A DNA stretch of 64,000 bases from Allochromatium humboldtianum (GTDB taxonomy: Bacteria; Pseudomonadota; Gammaproteobacteria; Chromatiales; Chromatiaceae). Every line of letters begins with the position of its first letter. Positions within the stretch are counted from its first letter, which is position 1. The position numbers and the translations under genes were made by a program. The stretch spans positions 1 through 64,000 of the forward strand of contig NZ_JABZEO010000016.1 of assembly GCF_013385175.1 (NCBI RefSeq), given 5' to 3'. Shown in pieces: positions 34,831 through 43,524 of this stretch. The notes beneath the pieces are model-generated. The model made no database searches and was not told the DNA's origin. It saw only the letters and a program-made list of their open reading frames with translations.

Positions 34831-37062
34831 TCAATGGAAGCGGCGGACCTGATGGACCTCGGGGAGCTGCTGGAGCTTGGTCATCAGACGAGAGAGATGG
34901 GCATTGTCCTCGACCTCGATGGTGAAGCGCATCGAGGCCGTGTCCGTGCTCTTCTCCGAATGGGTCTCGACCCCGATCACATCGACGTCGGCATCGGCGA
35001 AGATCGAACTGACGTCGCGCAGCAACCCCTTGCGATCGGCGGCCACCACCAGCAGATCGACCGGATAGTGACTCGGCCCCGAGCGGTCGGCCCAATGCGC
35101 CTCGATCAGACGCTCGCGCTCCTCGGCGCCCAGATGGCGGATGTTGCCGCAGTCGCGCCGATGGATGGTCACGCCGCGCCCACGGGTGACGAAGCCGATG
35201 ATGGGATCATCGGGCACCGGCTTGCAGCAGGGCGCCATGTGGGTCATGAGATCGTCGACGCCCTCGATCACGACATCGCTGCCCGCCCCCGGCTTGTGAT
35301 GGCGCGGCGGACGCGGCTTGATCTCGGGTTCGCGCTCGCGTTCCTTGGCTTCCTCGGCCTTGGGTTCGCCGACCTGACGCGCCACCTGACCGACGGCCAG
35401 ATCACCGCGTCCGATGGCGGCGAGCACGTCGTCGCCGCGCTTGAAGTTGAAGCGCAGCGCGATCTCGTCGAGATGCGGTTTGTCCGCGATGCCGAGCCGC
35501 GCCAGCTCGCGCTCCAGCAGCCCGCGTCCCTCGTGCAGATGTTTGTCGAAGTCCTGCTGCTTGAACCACTGGCGCACCCGGTTGCGCGCGCGCGCCGTGG
35601 TCAGATAGCCGTGATGCGGACTGAGCCAGTCACGGCTCGGGGCAGTGTTCTTCTGGGTCAGGATCTCGACCGTGTCGCCGCTGTGGAGTGTGTGATTGAG
35701 CGGGACGATGCGGTCATTGACCTTGGCGCCCCGGCAGCGGTTGCCGATCTCGGAATGGATGGCATAGGCGAAGTCGAGCGGTGTGGCGCCCTTGGGCAGC
35801 TCGACCACCTTGGACTGGGGCGTGAGCACATAGATGTGCGCCGGCTCGAACTCGGCCTTGAAGCGCTCCAGACGCTCGCCGGCAGCCTCATCCTCGTTCT
35901 TGGTCTCCAACCACTGGCGCATCCAGACCACACGGCGCTGGAACTCGGCATCATGGCCCTTGGCCTCCTTGTAGGCCCAGTGCGCCGCCACGCCGAACTC
36001 AGCGTGCTGGTGCATGGCGTGGGTGCGGATCTGCACCTCCAGCGCCTTGGCCTCCGGCCCCTCGACCGCTGTGTGCAGCGACTGATAGAAGTTGCCCTTG
36101 GGGGTGGCGATGTAGTCGTCGAACTCCTTGGGGATATGGCGCCAGAGCCCATGCACCACGCCGAGCGCGGCATAGCAGTCGGCCACCGAGTCGACCAGGA
36201 TGCGCACGGCGCGCAGGTCGAAGATGTCGGCGATGTCGACGTTCTTGCGCTGCATCTTCTTCCAGATGCTGTAGATGTGTTTGGGACGGCCGGTGATCTC
36301 GGCGCCGATGCCCAGCTCGTCGAACTTCTCGCGCAGAGTCGCCATGACCTCGGCGATATAGTGCTCGCGCTCCTCGCGCCGCTCGGCCAGCAGTCTGGCG
36401 ATGCGCCGGTATTCCTCGGGCTGGAGATAGCGCAGCGACAGGTCTTCCAGCTCCCATTTGATCTGCCAGATGCCGAGCCGGTTGGCCAGCGGGGCATAGA
36501 CGCGCTGGGTGTCGCGCGCGATCTTGGTGCGCCGCTCGGGTTCCAGATCCTTGATCGCGCGCATCAGATGCACCCGCTCGGCCAGCACCACCAGCACCAC
36601 GCGCACGTCCTCGGCGATGCCGAGCAGCAGACGGCGCAGGTTCTCCTCGTGCTGGGGCTGGTCCTTGGCGGCGATCACGGCCTCGACGTTGGCGAGCTGA
36701 TCGATGCGCGTCAGGTCGTCGACCATGCGCGCGATGCCGGGGCCGAAGTCCTCCAGCCGTGCCGCCTCGGTCAGCTCGCCGCCGCTCCAGTCCAGACAGC
36801 CCTTGAGCAGGGCCGCGACCAGGGTCTCGTGATCCATGCGCAGGCGCGCCAGGATGTCGGCGGTGGAGAGTCCGTGGCGGATCGGGGTCTCGCCGGTATC
36901 GGGGCGCGGCTCGCCCCGGCAGTGCGCCAGCACCTCGCAGGCACGGGCGAGACAGGCGCGCTCGTCGACCGGATACTGAGTCTCCAGACTGTCGAGCCAG
37001 TGCCGGATCGCCTCCGCGTCGTCGGTGTGCGGCTCGGGGAGGTTGTAGAGTGGTTTGACCAT
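34831..37062 (-). CDS. relA: (p)ppGpp synthetase RelA
   Basis: The 743-residue protein makes pppGpp/ppGpp from ATP and GTP/GDP on stalled ribosomes during the stringent response. Order of domains: inactive HD region (about 50-190), synthetase (about 230-360, with GRPKHIYSIWKKM and DIFDLRAVRILVDSV), TGS (about 405-465, HIYVLTPQSKVVELPKGATPLDFAYAIHSE), zinc-finger/RIS (about 612-645, CCKPVPDDPIIGFVTRGRG) and ACT (about 660-743). Where SpoT has a HD motif, this protein has AALLKGCLDWSG, so hydrolase activity should be lost and it is RelA rather than SpoT. No clear ribosome-binding site precedes the ATG. A DUF1015 gene lies upstream on the same strand. Confidence 0.96.
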   Translation of the reverse strand: MVKPLYNLPEPHTDDAEAIRHWLDSLETQYPVDERACLARACEVLAHCRGEPRPDTGETPIRHGLSTADILARLRMDHETLVAALLKGCLDWSGGELTEAARLEDFGPGIARMVDDLTRIDQLANVEAVIAAKDQPQHEENLRRLLLGIAEDVRVVLVVLAERVHLMRAIKDLEPERRTKIARDTQRVYAPLANRLGIWQIKWELEDLSLRYLQPEEYRRIARLLAERREEREHYIAEVMATLREKFDELGIGAEITGRPKHIYSIWKKMQRKNVDIADIFDLRAVRILVDSVADCYAALGVVHGLWRHIPKEFDDYIATPKGNFYQSLHTAVEGPEAKALEVQIRTHAMHQHAEFGVAAHWAYKEAKGHDAEFQRRVVWMRQWLETKNEDEAAGERLERFKAEFEPAHIYVLTPQSKVVELPKGATPLDFAYAIHSEIGNRCRGAKVNDRIVPLNHTLHSGDTVEILTQKNTAPSRDWLSPHHGYLTTARARNRVRQWFKQQDFDKHLHEGRGLLERELARLGIADKPHLDEIALRFNFKRGDDVLAAIGRGDLAVGQVARQVGEPKAEEAKEREREPEIKPRPPRHHKPGAGSDVVIEGVDDLMTHMAPCCKPVPDDPIIGFVTRGRGVTIHRRDCGNIRHLGAEERERLIEAHWADRSGPSHYPVDLLVVAADRKGLLRDVSSIFADADVDVIGVETHSEKSTDTASMRFTIEVEDNAHLSRLMTKLQQLPEVHQVRRFH

Positions 37063-37138
37063 GAGAAGTGCGTGCAGTCTCCAGCAATCAGCGGTCGTCC
37101 GTCAGCGGCGGCCTCTGGACAGCTCCTTGGGACGAGCC

Positions 37139-38380
37139 CTAGAGAACCAGGCTGACCAGCCCATCGGCGAGCTTGGGTTCGAACCAGGTGGACTTGGGCG
37201 GCATGACGTCGCCCCGGTCGGCCACGGCCATCAACTCTTCCAGGCGGGTCGGATGCAGGGCGAAGGCCACAGCCATCTCGCCCGAGTCGACGCGCGCGGT
37301 CAGGCCGGCCAGTCCCCGGATGCCGCCGACGAAGTCGATGCGCTCGTCGCGGCGCGGATCCTGGATGCCGAGGATCGGGCCGAGCAGATGCTCCTGCAAC
37401 CGGCTCACGTCCAGGGCCGCGACCGGATCGGCGGCGGGCGGGATGGCATCGGAGAGCGTCAGCCGATACCAGACACCCTGGAGATACATCCCGAAGACGC
37501 CCGGGCGCTCGGGTGAGACCGGCGTGCCGGACGGCTCGACGGTGAAGCAGTCCGCGACCCGTTCCAGGAAAGCCCCGGCGTCCAGACCGTTGAGATCGCG
37601 CACCAGTCGGTTGTAATCGAGGATACGCATCTGATCGTGCGGGAAGACGACGGCGAGGAAGCCCTGATGCGCCTCGGCGGCCTCTCTATCCTGATCCCCG
37701 CACCGTCGCGAGGCCGCGACGCGCGAAGCCGCCGCCGAGCGATGATGTCCGTCGGCGATGTAGAGACTGTCGAGCCGCTCGAAAGCCTGAGTCAGATACT
37801 CGATCACATCGCGCCCGACGACTGGCCAGAGCTGATGACGCACACCATCGGCGGCGGTGATGTCGACCTCGGGCGGCTGATCGGCCGCCACGGCGGCGAG
37901 CGTCCGGTCGATCTCGGGCGTGGCGCGATAGGCCAGCAGCACCGGCCCGGTCTGGGCGTCGAGCGCCTGGATCTGGCGCACGCGGTCGTCTTCCTTGGAC
38001 GGGCGGGTGAACTCGTGTTTCTTGATGCGCCCGGCGTCATAGTCGGCAATCGAGGCCGAGACCACCAGCCCGGTCTGGACATGCTCGCCCCGGATCAGCC
38101 GATAGACGTAGTAATACGGCTCAGGATCGCGGACCAGCACGCCTTCGGCCAGCATCCGCTCCAGGTTCTCATGGGCCTTGGCATAGACCTCGGACGCATA
38201 GGGGTCCGTGTCCTCGGGCAGATCGACCTCGGCGCGCGAGATGTGCAGAAAGCTCCAGGGTCGCCCCTCGACCAGACGCCGCGCCTCGGCGGTGTTCAGC
38301 ACGTCATAGGGCGGCGCGGCGACCTCGGCCGCACGACCGGGCGCCGGACGCAGACCGGCGAAGGGTTGGATCAGTGACAT
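37139..38380 (-). CDS. DUF1015 family protein
   Basis: The 413-residue cytoplasmic protein matches the DUF1015 family over its full length: it starts LIQPFAGLRPAPGRAAEVAAPPYDVLNT, has the conserved YYYVYRLIRGEHVQTGLVVSA segment, the YIADGHHRSAAA motif (about 215-226) and DFVGGIRGL near the end. The family is widespread, and its biochemical role is not established; the GHHR motif resembles a metal or phosphate-binding site. ATG 38380 has GGGAGC 9 bases upstream, and the family N-terminus SLIQPF begins right there. It lies 76 bp before relA on the same strand. Confidence 0.88.
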   Translation of the reverse strand: MSLIQPFAGLRPAPGRAAEVAAPPYDVLNTAEARRLVEGRPWSFLHISRAEVDLPEDTDPYASEVYAKAHENLERMLAEGVLVRDPEPYYYVYRLIRGEHVQTGLVVSASIADYDAGRIKKHEFTRPSKEDDRVRQIQALDAQTGPVLLAYRATPEIDRTLAAVAADQPPEVDITAADGVRHQLWPVVGRDVIEYLTQAFERLDSLYIADGHHRSAAASRVAASRRCGDQDREAAEAHQGFLAVVFPHDQMRILDYNRLVRDLNGLDAGAFLERVADCFTVEPSGTPVSPERPGVFGMYLQGVWYRLTLSDAIPPAADPVAALDVSRLQEHLLGPILGIQDPRRDERIDFVGGIRGLAGLTARVDSGEMAVAFALHPTRLEELMAVADRGDVMPPKSTWFEPKLADGLVSLVL

Positions 38381-38494
38381 GGCGCTCGCTCCCACACCAG
38401 TGGCCGTTGGAAAACCATCGAAGACGCGATGGTATCAGGTCCGCTTGAAACGATGAAAACGGCCATCGCCTCCAAAGCGCGGGCGAACGCCAGG

Positions 38495-38515
38495 CCGTCG
38501 CATGCCATGCGACGG
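38495..38515 (-). terminator. Strong hairpin after egtD
   Basis: CCGTCGCAT and ATGCGACGG form a perfect 9-bp stem with a GCC loop, placed 3 bases after the egtD stop codon on the minus strand. No T-tract is present, so it may act as a transcript-end stabiliser or a weak intrinsic terminator. Confidence 0.5.
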
Positions 38516-38518
38516 AGA

Positions 38519-39550
38519 TCAGGCCTCCTCCACGATCAGACAGTGGACGCTGAACAGATCATCGGCGTCGGTCCACACCTGCTCGGAGACGAAGCCCGCC
38601 GAGCGCGCCAGCCGCTGGAAGTCCTCGATGCCGTATTTGTAGGAGTTCTCGGTATGGATGGTCTCACCGAGCCGGAAGTCGAACACCTGCCCGGCCACGC
38701 GCACACGCTGATTGCCTCGACTGACCAGATGCATCTCGATGCGGCCGGCTTCCTCGTTGAAGAAGGCGCGATGGCGGAAGGCATCGACCTCGAAATCGGC
38801 GCCCAGCTCGCGGTTGAGCCGGGTGAGCAGATTGAGGTTGAAGGCTGCCGTCACGCCCTGGGCGTCGTTGTAGGCGGCGTCCAGCACCGCGCGCTCCTTC
38901 TTGAGATCCACCCCGATCAGCAGGCGTCCGCCCGGACCCAGCACGCGCGCCACCCGTTTGAGGAAGGCGCGCGCCTCGTCCGGATCGAAGTTGCCGATGC
39001 TCGATCCGGGGAAGAAAGCGGCCAGATCGCGCCAGTCCGATTCCAGCGGCAGCTCGAAGGGGCCGGAATAATCGGCGCAGGCGGCGCGGATCGACAGCTC
39101 CGGGAAGCGCTCGGCGAGCGCCTGGGCCGATTCGAGCAGATGGGCCTTGGAGATGTCGACCGGGATGTAGACCCTGGGCTGGAGCGCGGCGAGCAGGGTT
39201 TGGATCTTGAGACTGCTGCCGCTGCCCAGCTCGATGAGTACCGAGCCGCGCCCGAGCCGGTCGGCCATGGCCGCGCCATGCTCGCGCAGGATTTGGATCT
39301 CGGTGCGGGTCGGGTAATACTCGGGCAGCTCGGTGATGGCGTCGAACAGCTGCGAGCCGTGCTGATCGTAGAACAGCTTGGGCGGCAGCCGCTTGCGCGG
39401 CCGGCTCAAACCGTCCAGCACCTCGGCGCGCACGTCGGCCGTGGTCGGATGGAAGTCGAAGAAGCGGATGCGCGACTCGGCGCGCTCGCGCTGTCCGGTA
39501 TGTCCCTGTGTCATCGGTGAAGCCTTTAATGCTGCCGTGTCCAGTCTCAT
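38519..39550 (-). CDS. egtD: L-histidine N-alpha-methyltransferase EgtD
   Basis: The 343-residue enzyme trimethylates histidine to hercynine with S-adenosylmethionine, the first step of ergothioneine synthesis. Family marks are PPKLFYDQHGSQLFDAITELPEYYPTRTE near the N-terminus, the SAM-binding IELGSGSSLKIQTLL, PGSSIGNFDPDEA, and the late RIEMHLVSR and ENSYKYGIEDF. The start at 39550 makes an ATGA overlap with the egtB stop; a start at the later MTQGH is possible. The pair is transcribed egtB-egtD, which is the two-gene arrangement seen in many proteobacteria lacking egtA/egtC. Confidence 0.95.
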   Translation of the reverse strand: MRLDTAALKASPMTQGHTGQRERAESRIRFFDFHPTTADVRAEVLDGLSRPRKRLPPKLFYDQHGSQLFDAITELPEYYPTRTEIQILREHGAAMADRLGRGSVLIELGSGSSLKIQTLLAALQPRVYIPVDISKAHLLESAQALAERFPELSIRAACADYSGPFELPLESDWRDLAAFFPGSSIGNFDPDEARAFLKRVARVLGPGGRLLIGVDLKKERAVLDAAYNDAQGVTAAFNLNLLTRLNRELGADFEVDAFRHRAFFNEEAGRIEMHLVSRGNQRVRVAGQVFDFRLGETIHTENSYKYGIEDFQRLARSAGFVSEQVWTDADDLFSVHCLIVEEA

Positions 39551-40839
39551 GCTGCCACCTCCGCCAGCCGGAAGCCCATGAACTGCCAGCGTTCGTGAGG
39601 ATAGAAGAAGTTGCGATAGGTCGGACGGACGTGATCGCGCGAGGTCGCGCAGGAGCCGCCGCGCAGCACCATCTGGTTGCACATGAATTTGCCGTTGTAC
39701 TCGCCGAGCGCGCCCGGTGCGGCACGATAGCCGGGATAGGGCAGATAGGCCGAGCCGGTCCACTCCCAGACGTCGCCGAAGAGCTGCTTGAGTCCGGCGC
39801 CCGGTCGAGCCGGACGCGGATGCAGCACGCCGTCGTCGACGAAGTTGCCGGCGATCGGCTGCCCCTGCGCGGCGTGCTCCCACTCGCACTCGGTCGGCAG
39901 CCGCTTGCCGGCCCAGGTGGCATAGGCGTCGGCCTCGTAATAGCTGACATGGCAGACCGGTTCGGCCGGGTCGAGCGGACGCATGCCGGAGAGCGTCATC
40001 AGCCACCACTCGCCGTCGCGTTCCTCCCAGTAGAGCGGCGCGCGCCAGCCCTGCTGCTTGACCGCCGCCCAGCCGTCCGAGAGCCAGAGTCCGGTGTTCC
40101 GGTAGCCGCCGTCCTGGATGAATTCCAGGAATTCGCCGTTGGTCACGGCCCGGTCGGCGAGCGTGAAGGGGGCGACGAAGACGCGATGACGCGGCGCTTC
40201 ATTGTCGTAGTGGAAATCCTCGCCCGTGGCGCCGACCTCGATCAGACCGCCCTCGAAGTCGAGCCACTGGAGCGGCGCAGGCCTGCTCGGCGTCGTGGTG
40301 GGCAGATCGGCGCGATAGGCCGGACGCAGCGGGTTGTGGGCGAAGTGGCGCTTGATGTCGGTGACGAGCAGTTCCTGATGCTGCTGTTCGTGGTTGAGTC
40401 CGATGCGCAGACGCTGCTCGACGGTCGACCAGTCGGCGGCCGGACACTCGGCGATCAGACGTGCCATGGCCGCATCGACATGCCGCCGGTAGTCATAGAC
40501 CTCAGCCACCGTCGGGCGTGCGAGCAGACCGCGTTCGTGACGCGGCCAGAAGCCGGTGCCGGTCTGCTCGTAATAGCTGTTGAACAGATACTCGAAGCGC
40601 GGATGGAAGACCTGATAGCCCGGCAGGAAGGGGCGCAGCAGAAAGGTCTCGTAGAACCAGGAGACATGAGCCAGATGCCATTTGGGCGGACTGGCCTCGA
40701 CGGCGGTCTGCAAGCCGTAGTCCTCGATCTCCAGCGGCTCGCAGAGTCGTTCCGAGAAACGGCGCACCCTGGGGTACTGCTCGGCGAGTGCCGCGCGCGC
40801 GGCGTCGATCCGGTCCTGAGTGGCTGATGTATCCGACAT
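39547..40839 (-). CDS. egtB: Ergothioneine biosynthesis protein EgtB
   Basis: The 430-residue enzyme joins hercynine to a sulfur donor (gamma-glutamylcysteine or cysteine) with oxygen, forming the sulfoxide precursor of ergothioneine. It has a DinB-like N-terminal domain (about 10-160), which supplies the iron ligands in WHLAHVSWFYETF and NHEQQHQELL, and a C-terminal SUMF1-type domain (about 200-430) with RLPTECEWEHAAQG, DVWEWTGSAY and RGGSCATSRDHVRPTYRNFF. The start at 40839 follows AGGGAAC; the longer frame to 40962 is not supported. The oxygen requirement is notable for a presumed phototrophic sulfur bacterium. Confidence 0.95.
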   Translation of the reverse strand: MSDTSATQDRIDAARAALAEQYPRVRRFSERLCEPLEIEDYGLQTAVEASPPKWHLAHVSWFYETFLLRPFLPGYQVFHPRFEYLFNSYYEQTGTGFWPRHERGLLARPTVAEVYDYRRHVDAAMARLIAECPAADWSTVEQRLRIGLNHEQQHQELLVTDIKRHFAHNPLRPAYRADLPTTTPSRPAPLQWLDFEGGLIEVGATGEDFHYDNEAPRHRVFVAPFTLADRAVTNGEFLEFIQDGGYRNTGLWLSDGWAAVKQQGWRAPLYWEERDGEWWLMTLSGMRPLDPAEPVCHVSYYEADAYATWAGKRLPTECEWEHAAQGQPIAGNFVDDGVLHPRPARPGAGLKQLFGDVWEWTGSAYLPYPGYRAAPGALGEYNGKFMCNQMVLRGGSCATSRDHVRPTYRNFFYPHERWQFMGFRLAEVAA

Positions 40840-40979
40840 GGGTTCCCTCGTGATCGATGGATGGCGCCCGCGTGGGGCCGTCGGTCGGGAAGGTGCGGTC
40901 GGACGCGGGGATTTCCAGGTTCGCGACAGTGGGAGACTGGTGATTCGGGGGCGATGCCCCATTTCAGGACAGGTCCAGC

Positions 40980-40999
40980 GTGAAAAAGGGTATTTTCAC
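40980..40999. promoter_or_regulatory. Inverted repeat between divergent egtB and Lon-domain genes
   Basis: GTGAAAA (40980-40986) and TTTTCAC (40993-40999) flank AGGGTA. The dyad is 51 bp upstream of the Lon-domain gene start and about 140 bp from egtB, in the only space between these divergent genes. It may be an operator; no regulator is evident. Confidence 0.35.
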
Positions 41000-41049
41000 C
41001 TCCACCGGAATTCAGGATTCATCGCGCGGTTCGACTGGAGCCTTCATTG

Positions 41050-41712
41050 ATGACTCGTACCCCGTTCTTCCCCAAGTTCTCCGACCTGCCGCCTGCCCTG
41101 CCGCTGTTTCCGCTGGCCGGGGCCGTGGTGATGCCGGGCGTGCAACTGCCGCTCAATATCTTCGAGCCGCGTTATCTGAGCCTGGTCGCCGATGCGCTGG
41201 CCTCGAATCATCTGATCGGCATGATCCAGCCGACCAGCGAAACCCTGATGGATGATGTGCCCGAGATCCATCGCGTCGGTTGTGCCGGACGCATCACCTC
41301 CTACAGCGAGACGCCGGACGGGCGCATCATCCTGGTGCTGACCGGGGTGTGCCGTTTCCAGGTGACGCGCGAGATCGAGGAGCACAACGGCTATCGGCGC
41401 GCGCGGGTCGACTGGGAGCGTTTCGCCGCCGACTATCATGGCGATGAGCAGCGCATCCCGGATCGCCCCGGTTTTCTCGGCTCGCTCAAGACCTATTGCC
41501 AATTGCATGGCGTCGAGATCCCCTGGGACGACATCGAGAAACTGGCCGATCAGGAGCTGACCAATCTGCTGTGCGCCCACTTGCCGCTCAGTCCCGAGGA
41601 CAAGCAGGCGTTGATCGAAACCCTGCCGACGACCGAGCGTGCGGTGCTGATGCGCGGGCTGCTCGACATGGCCTCGGCCTCCAGTATGCGGGTGGCCGAG
41701 CATCGGCATTGA
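41050..41712 (+). CDS. LON substrate-binding-domain protein
   Basis: The 220-residue protein consists of the N-terminal substrate-recognition (PUA-like) domain of Lon proteases without the AAA or protease domains. Marks are LPLFPLAGAVVMPGVQLPLNIFEPRYL at the N-terminus, GCAGRITSYSETPDGRIILVLTGVCRFQV in the middle, and the helical C-terminal LPLSPEDKQALIETL. ATG 41050 has GGAG 9 bases upstream; an in-frame TTG directly before it is less likely. Free-standing LON-domain proteins are common in proteobacteria, and their role is not settled. It is divergent from egtB. Confidence 0.9.
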   Translation: MTRTPFFPKFSDLPPALPLFPLAGAVVMPGVQLPLNIFEPRYLSLVADALASNHLIGMIQPTSETLMDDVPEIHRVGCAGRITSYSETPDGRIILVLTGVCRFQVTREIEEHNGYRRARVDWERFAADYHGDEQRIPDRPGFLGSLKTYCQLHGVEIPWDDIEKLADQELTNLLCAHLPLSPEDKQALIETLPTTERAVLMRGLLDMASASSMRVAEHRH

Positions 41713-41721
41713 TGGCGTACA

Positions 41722-42864
41722 TCAGTCGGATGCGATGTCCTCGTCCTCCCCCAGGCCGACGCTGACCAGCTCCGCACTGGTGAGCCGCCAACGCTGCCCG
41801 CTGCGTTCCAGATCACCACGGATCAGCACCGGCAGTTGTTGATCATGGGCCTGAACGGCTTGACTGTAGCCGGCCTCGTCGAGGGTCGTTTGGACGGACT
41901 GAATCTTGCCGTCGATCACGGCCCGAAGCGTCACCCGGCCCTCGGCCTCCTTGTGGTCGCGCTGGAGCTGGTAGACGGTTCCGAACAGCTCCATGTCAGG
42001 GCGCGAGTGCCGTTCGCGAAAATTTCGCGCCGCTTCGCTCAGAATCGCACCCGTACTCGTTGAGAAGCGCACGCGCTGATGGGGCGTGGCGCCGGGGCGG
42101 GTGCGCGCCCAGGTGACGCCGACCTCCAGACGATCGGCGTATTGGATGAGCTTGGCGACCGCCTCGCACAGATTGGCGCTGACTCCGACGCCGACGGCCC
42201 GCTCGAAGGCGTCCATGCCCGCTGTCGTGGCTTGCTCGGCGGCTTGGTTACAGGCCGTCAGCGCTTCCATCAGGCGCCGCGTCACCTTGCGCTCATAAGG
42301 CTCGTCGTCGAAGGGGAGCCAAGCCGGATCGAGCGACGCCTGCAACAGTGGCGGCACAGGAGCCAGGAGCTTGACTACGAAGCTGCCGTGCTCGGTCTGC
42401 CCCAGGCGAACCCGCTGGACGTACTCGTTGGCCTCGCGATTGGCGCCGGCGCGATACAGGGCGCGCGGATTGGAGACGGCACAAGCGGCGGCCAGCAGCA
42501 TCTCGCGAGTCTGTGTCACCAGCCCCTCACCTGTGGCTAGGCTCACTGAGCCATCTTCAGTATTCCCAACGGCACGGACTCGGATCACGTCGTGATCAGC
42601 GCCGAGCAGATCTCGATAGAGTGTGAGCGCATCCCGTTCGGTGGCCTCGGTCAGAATCGCGATCAGTTCCGCGACGACGGAGGCATAGTCGGCGATCGCC
42701 TGGGTGCGTGGGATGATCAACTCGGGCTGATGTGGATGGGCATAGACATCGGCATGTTGACCATAGGGTTCGAGACGCTCCCAACCCTCGCCGCGCACAT
42801 AGGCCGCAAGCGCAGCGGGCGTGATGGCGCGCAGGGCTTGAACATCACGGATCTGGATCTTCAT
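41722..42864 (-). CDS. Unidentified protein coupled to a DUF4365 gene
   Basis: The 380-residue cytoplasmic protein starts at ATG 42864 with GAGGAACG upstream and overlaps the DUF4365 gene by four bases. The N-terminus (about 1-80, AAYVRGEGWERLEPYGQHADVY to DYASVVAELIAILTEA) looks like a small alpha/beta module; the rest is mixed helix and strand, with a likely beta domain near the end (about 290-380, GRVTLRAVIDGKIQSVQTTL). It has no signal peptide, membrane segment or catalytic motif that I recognise. Its fixed pairing with a nuclease-like protein suggests it is a partner or regulator of that protein. Confidence 0.72.
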   Translation of the reverse strand: MKIQIRDVQALRAITPAALAAYVRGEGWERLEPYGQHADVYAHPHQPELIIPRTQAIADYASVVAELIAILTEATERDALTLYRDLLGADHDVIRVRAVGNTEDGSVSLATGEGLVTQTREMLLAAACAVSNPRALYRAGANREANEYVQRVRLGQTEHGSFVVKLLAPVPPLLQASLDPAWLPFDDEPYERKVTRRLMEALTACNQAAEQATTAGMDAFERAVGVGVSANLCEAVAKLIQYADRLEVGVTWARTRPGATPHQRVRFSTSTGAILSEAARNFRERHSRPDMELFGTVYQLQRDHKEAEGRVTLRAVIDGKIQSVQTTLDEAGYSQAVQAHDQQLPVLIRGDLERSGQRWRLTSAELVSVGLGEDEDIASD

Positions 42865-43364
42865 CGGATCGTTCCTCGTCTCGATTGCTCCATCAAATCG
42901 CGCAACGCATCGACATCGAAGCGCTGATGGGCGGGCAATGAGACCGTCACGGATGTGCGGTTGTCGGTTTCCGGAAGATTGGTCAACGAGACCCAATAGG
43001 CGCAGCGGCGCAGAACCAATTCCTCGTCAGTGACCGTCAGCCACTCGGCTTCGTCCTGTGGCAGAGCGAGCACGACGAGCACCCGTGGGGTCTGAGTCGG
43101 CTCGCGTAGCAGGTCGTAGTTCCGGCGTTTGAGAGCGTAGCGGTAGTGTCCCTCGTGCGGTTCGCCAAGCTGGGTGGTGGCCTTGAGTTGGATACCCAGC
43201 GAAGGACGCATCCGTCCACCGGCCTTGATGACGTAATCGATGCCGTCGCGGTCGAAGTCCAGGCTGGCCACCACATAGCCGGCATCGGCGGCTACGGCTT
43301 GCACATAAGCGCGCGACAAGGCCTCTTCGCGGTCGGTCGAAGCTAGGAGTCGGTCCGAGGTCAT
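42861..43364 (-). CDS. DUF4365 family nuclease-like protein
   Basis: The 167-residue protein matches DUF4365, a family with a restriction-endonuclease-like fold. An N-terminal Glu lies in STDREEALSRAYVQAVA, the Asp is in LDFDRDGIDYVIK (about residues 36-48) and the Gln-x-Lys in LGIQLKATTQL (about 56-66); together these are the PD-(D/E)XK catalytic pattern. A strand pair RYALKRRNYDLL and RVLVVLALPQ follows. Start codon and length fit the family. It is the first gene of a two-gene minus-strand module with the 380-residue protein. DUF4365 proteins often occur in accessory and defence regions, so DNA or RNA cleavage is likely, but its target is unknown. Confidence 0.8.
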   Translation of the reverse strand: MTSDRLLASTDREEALSRAYVQAVAADAGYVVASLDFDRDGIDYVIKAGGRMRPSLGIQLKATTQLGEPHEGHYRYALKRRNYDLLREPTQTPRVLVVLALPQDEAEWLTVTDEELVLRRCAYWVSLTNLPETDNRTSVTVSLPAHQRFDVDALRDLMEQSRRGTIR

Positions 43365-43524
43365 GCGTTGTGTTCATCCGCTGCTTTACGTTTTGCGCCC
43401 GCGCGTTCAGATAACGCCAGACGCTGCTGTTCCGGCGTTGTTGTCGATGTCGCCGCTTCCAGCCGGTGGCATTCGGCTAGCCTAGCAACTTCAGGTTCCG
43501 CTGCCTACCGGACGAGCAGAGTGG

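Noticed and set aside
34831-37062. Bifunctional SpoT/Rsh assignment.
   Set aside because: The HD hydrolase motif is replaced by KGCLDWSG, so the RelA assignment fits better.
37175-37185. GGGTTCGAACC, like a tRNA T-loop.
   Set aside because: It is within the coding frame of the DUF1015 protein, and no acceptor, D or anticodon stem can be built around it.
43413-43439. AACGCC/GGCGTT inverted repeat upstream of the DUF4365 gene as operator.
   Set aside because: Six-bp arms with a 15-base gap are expected often by chance in such GC-rich sequence.
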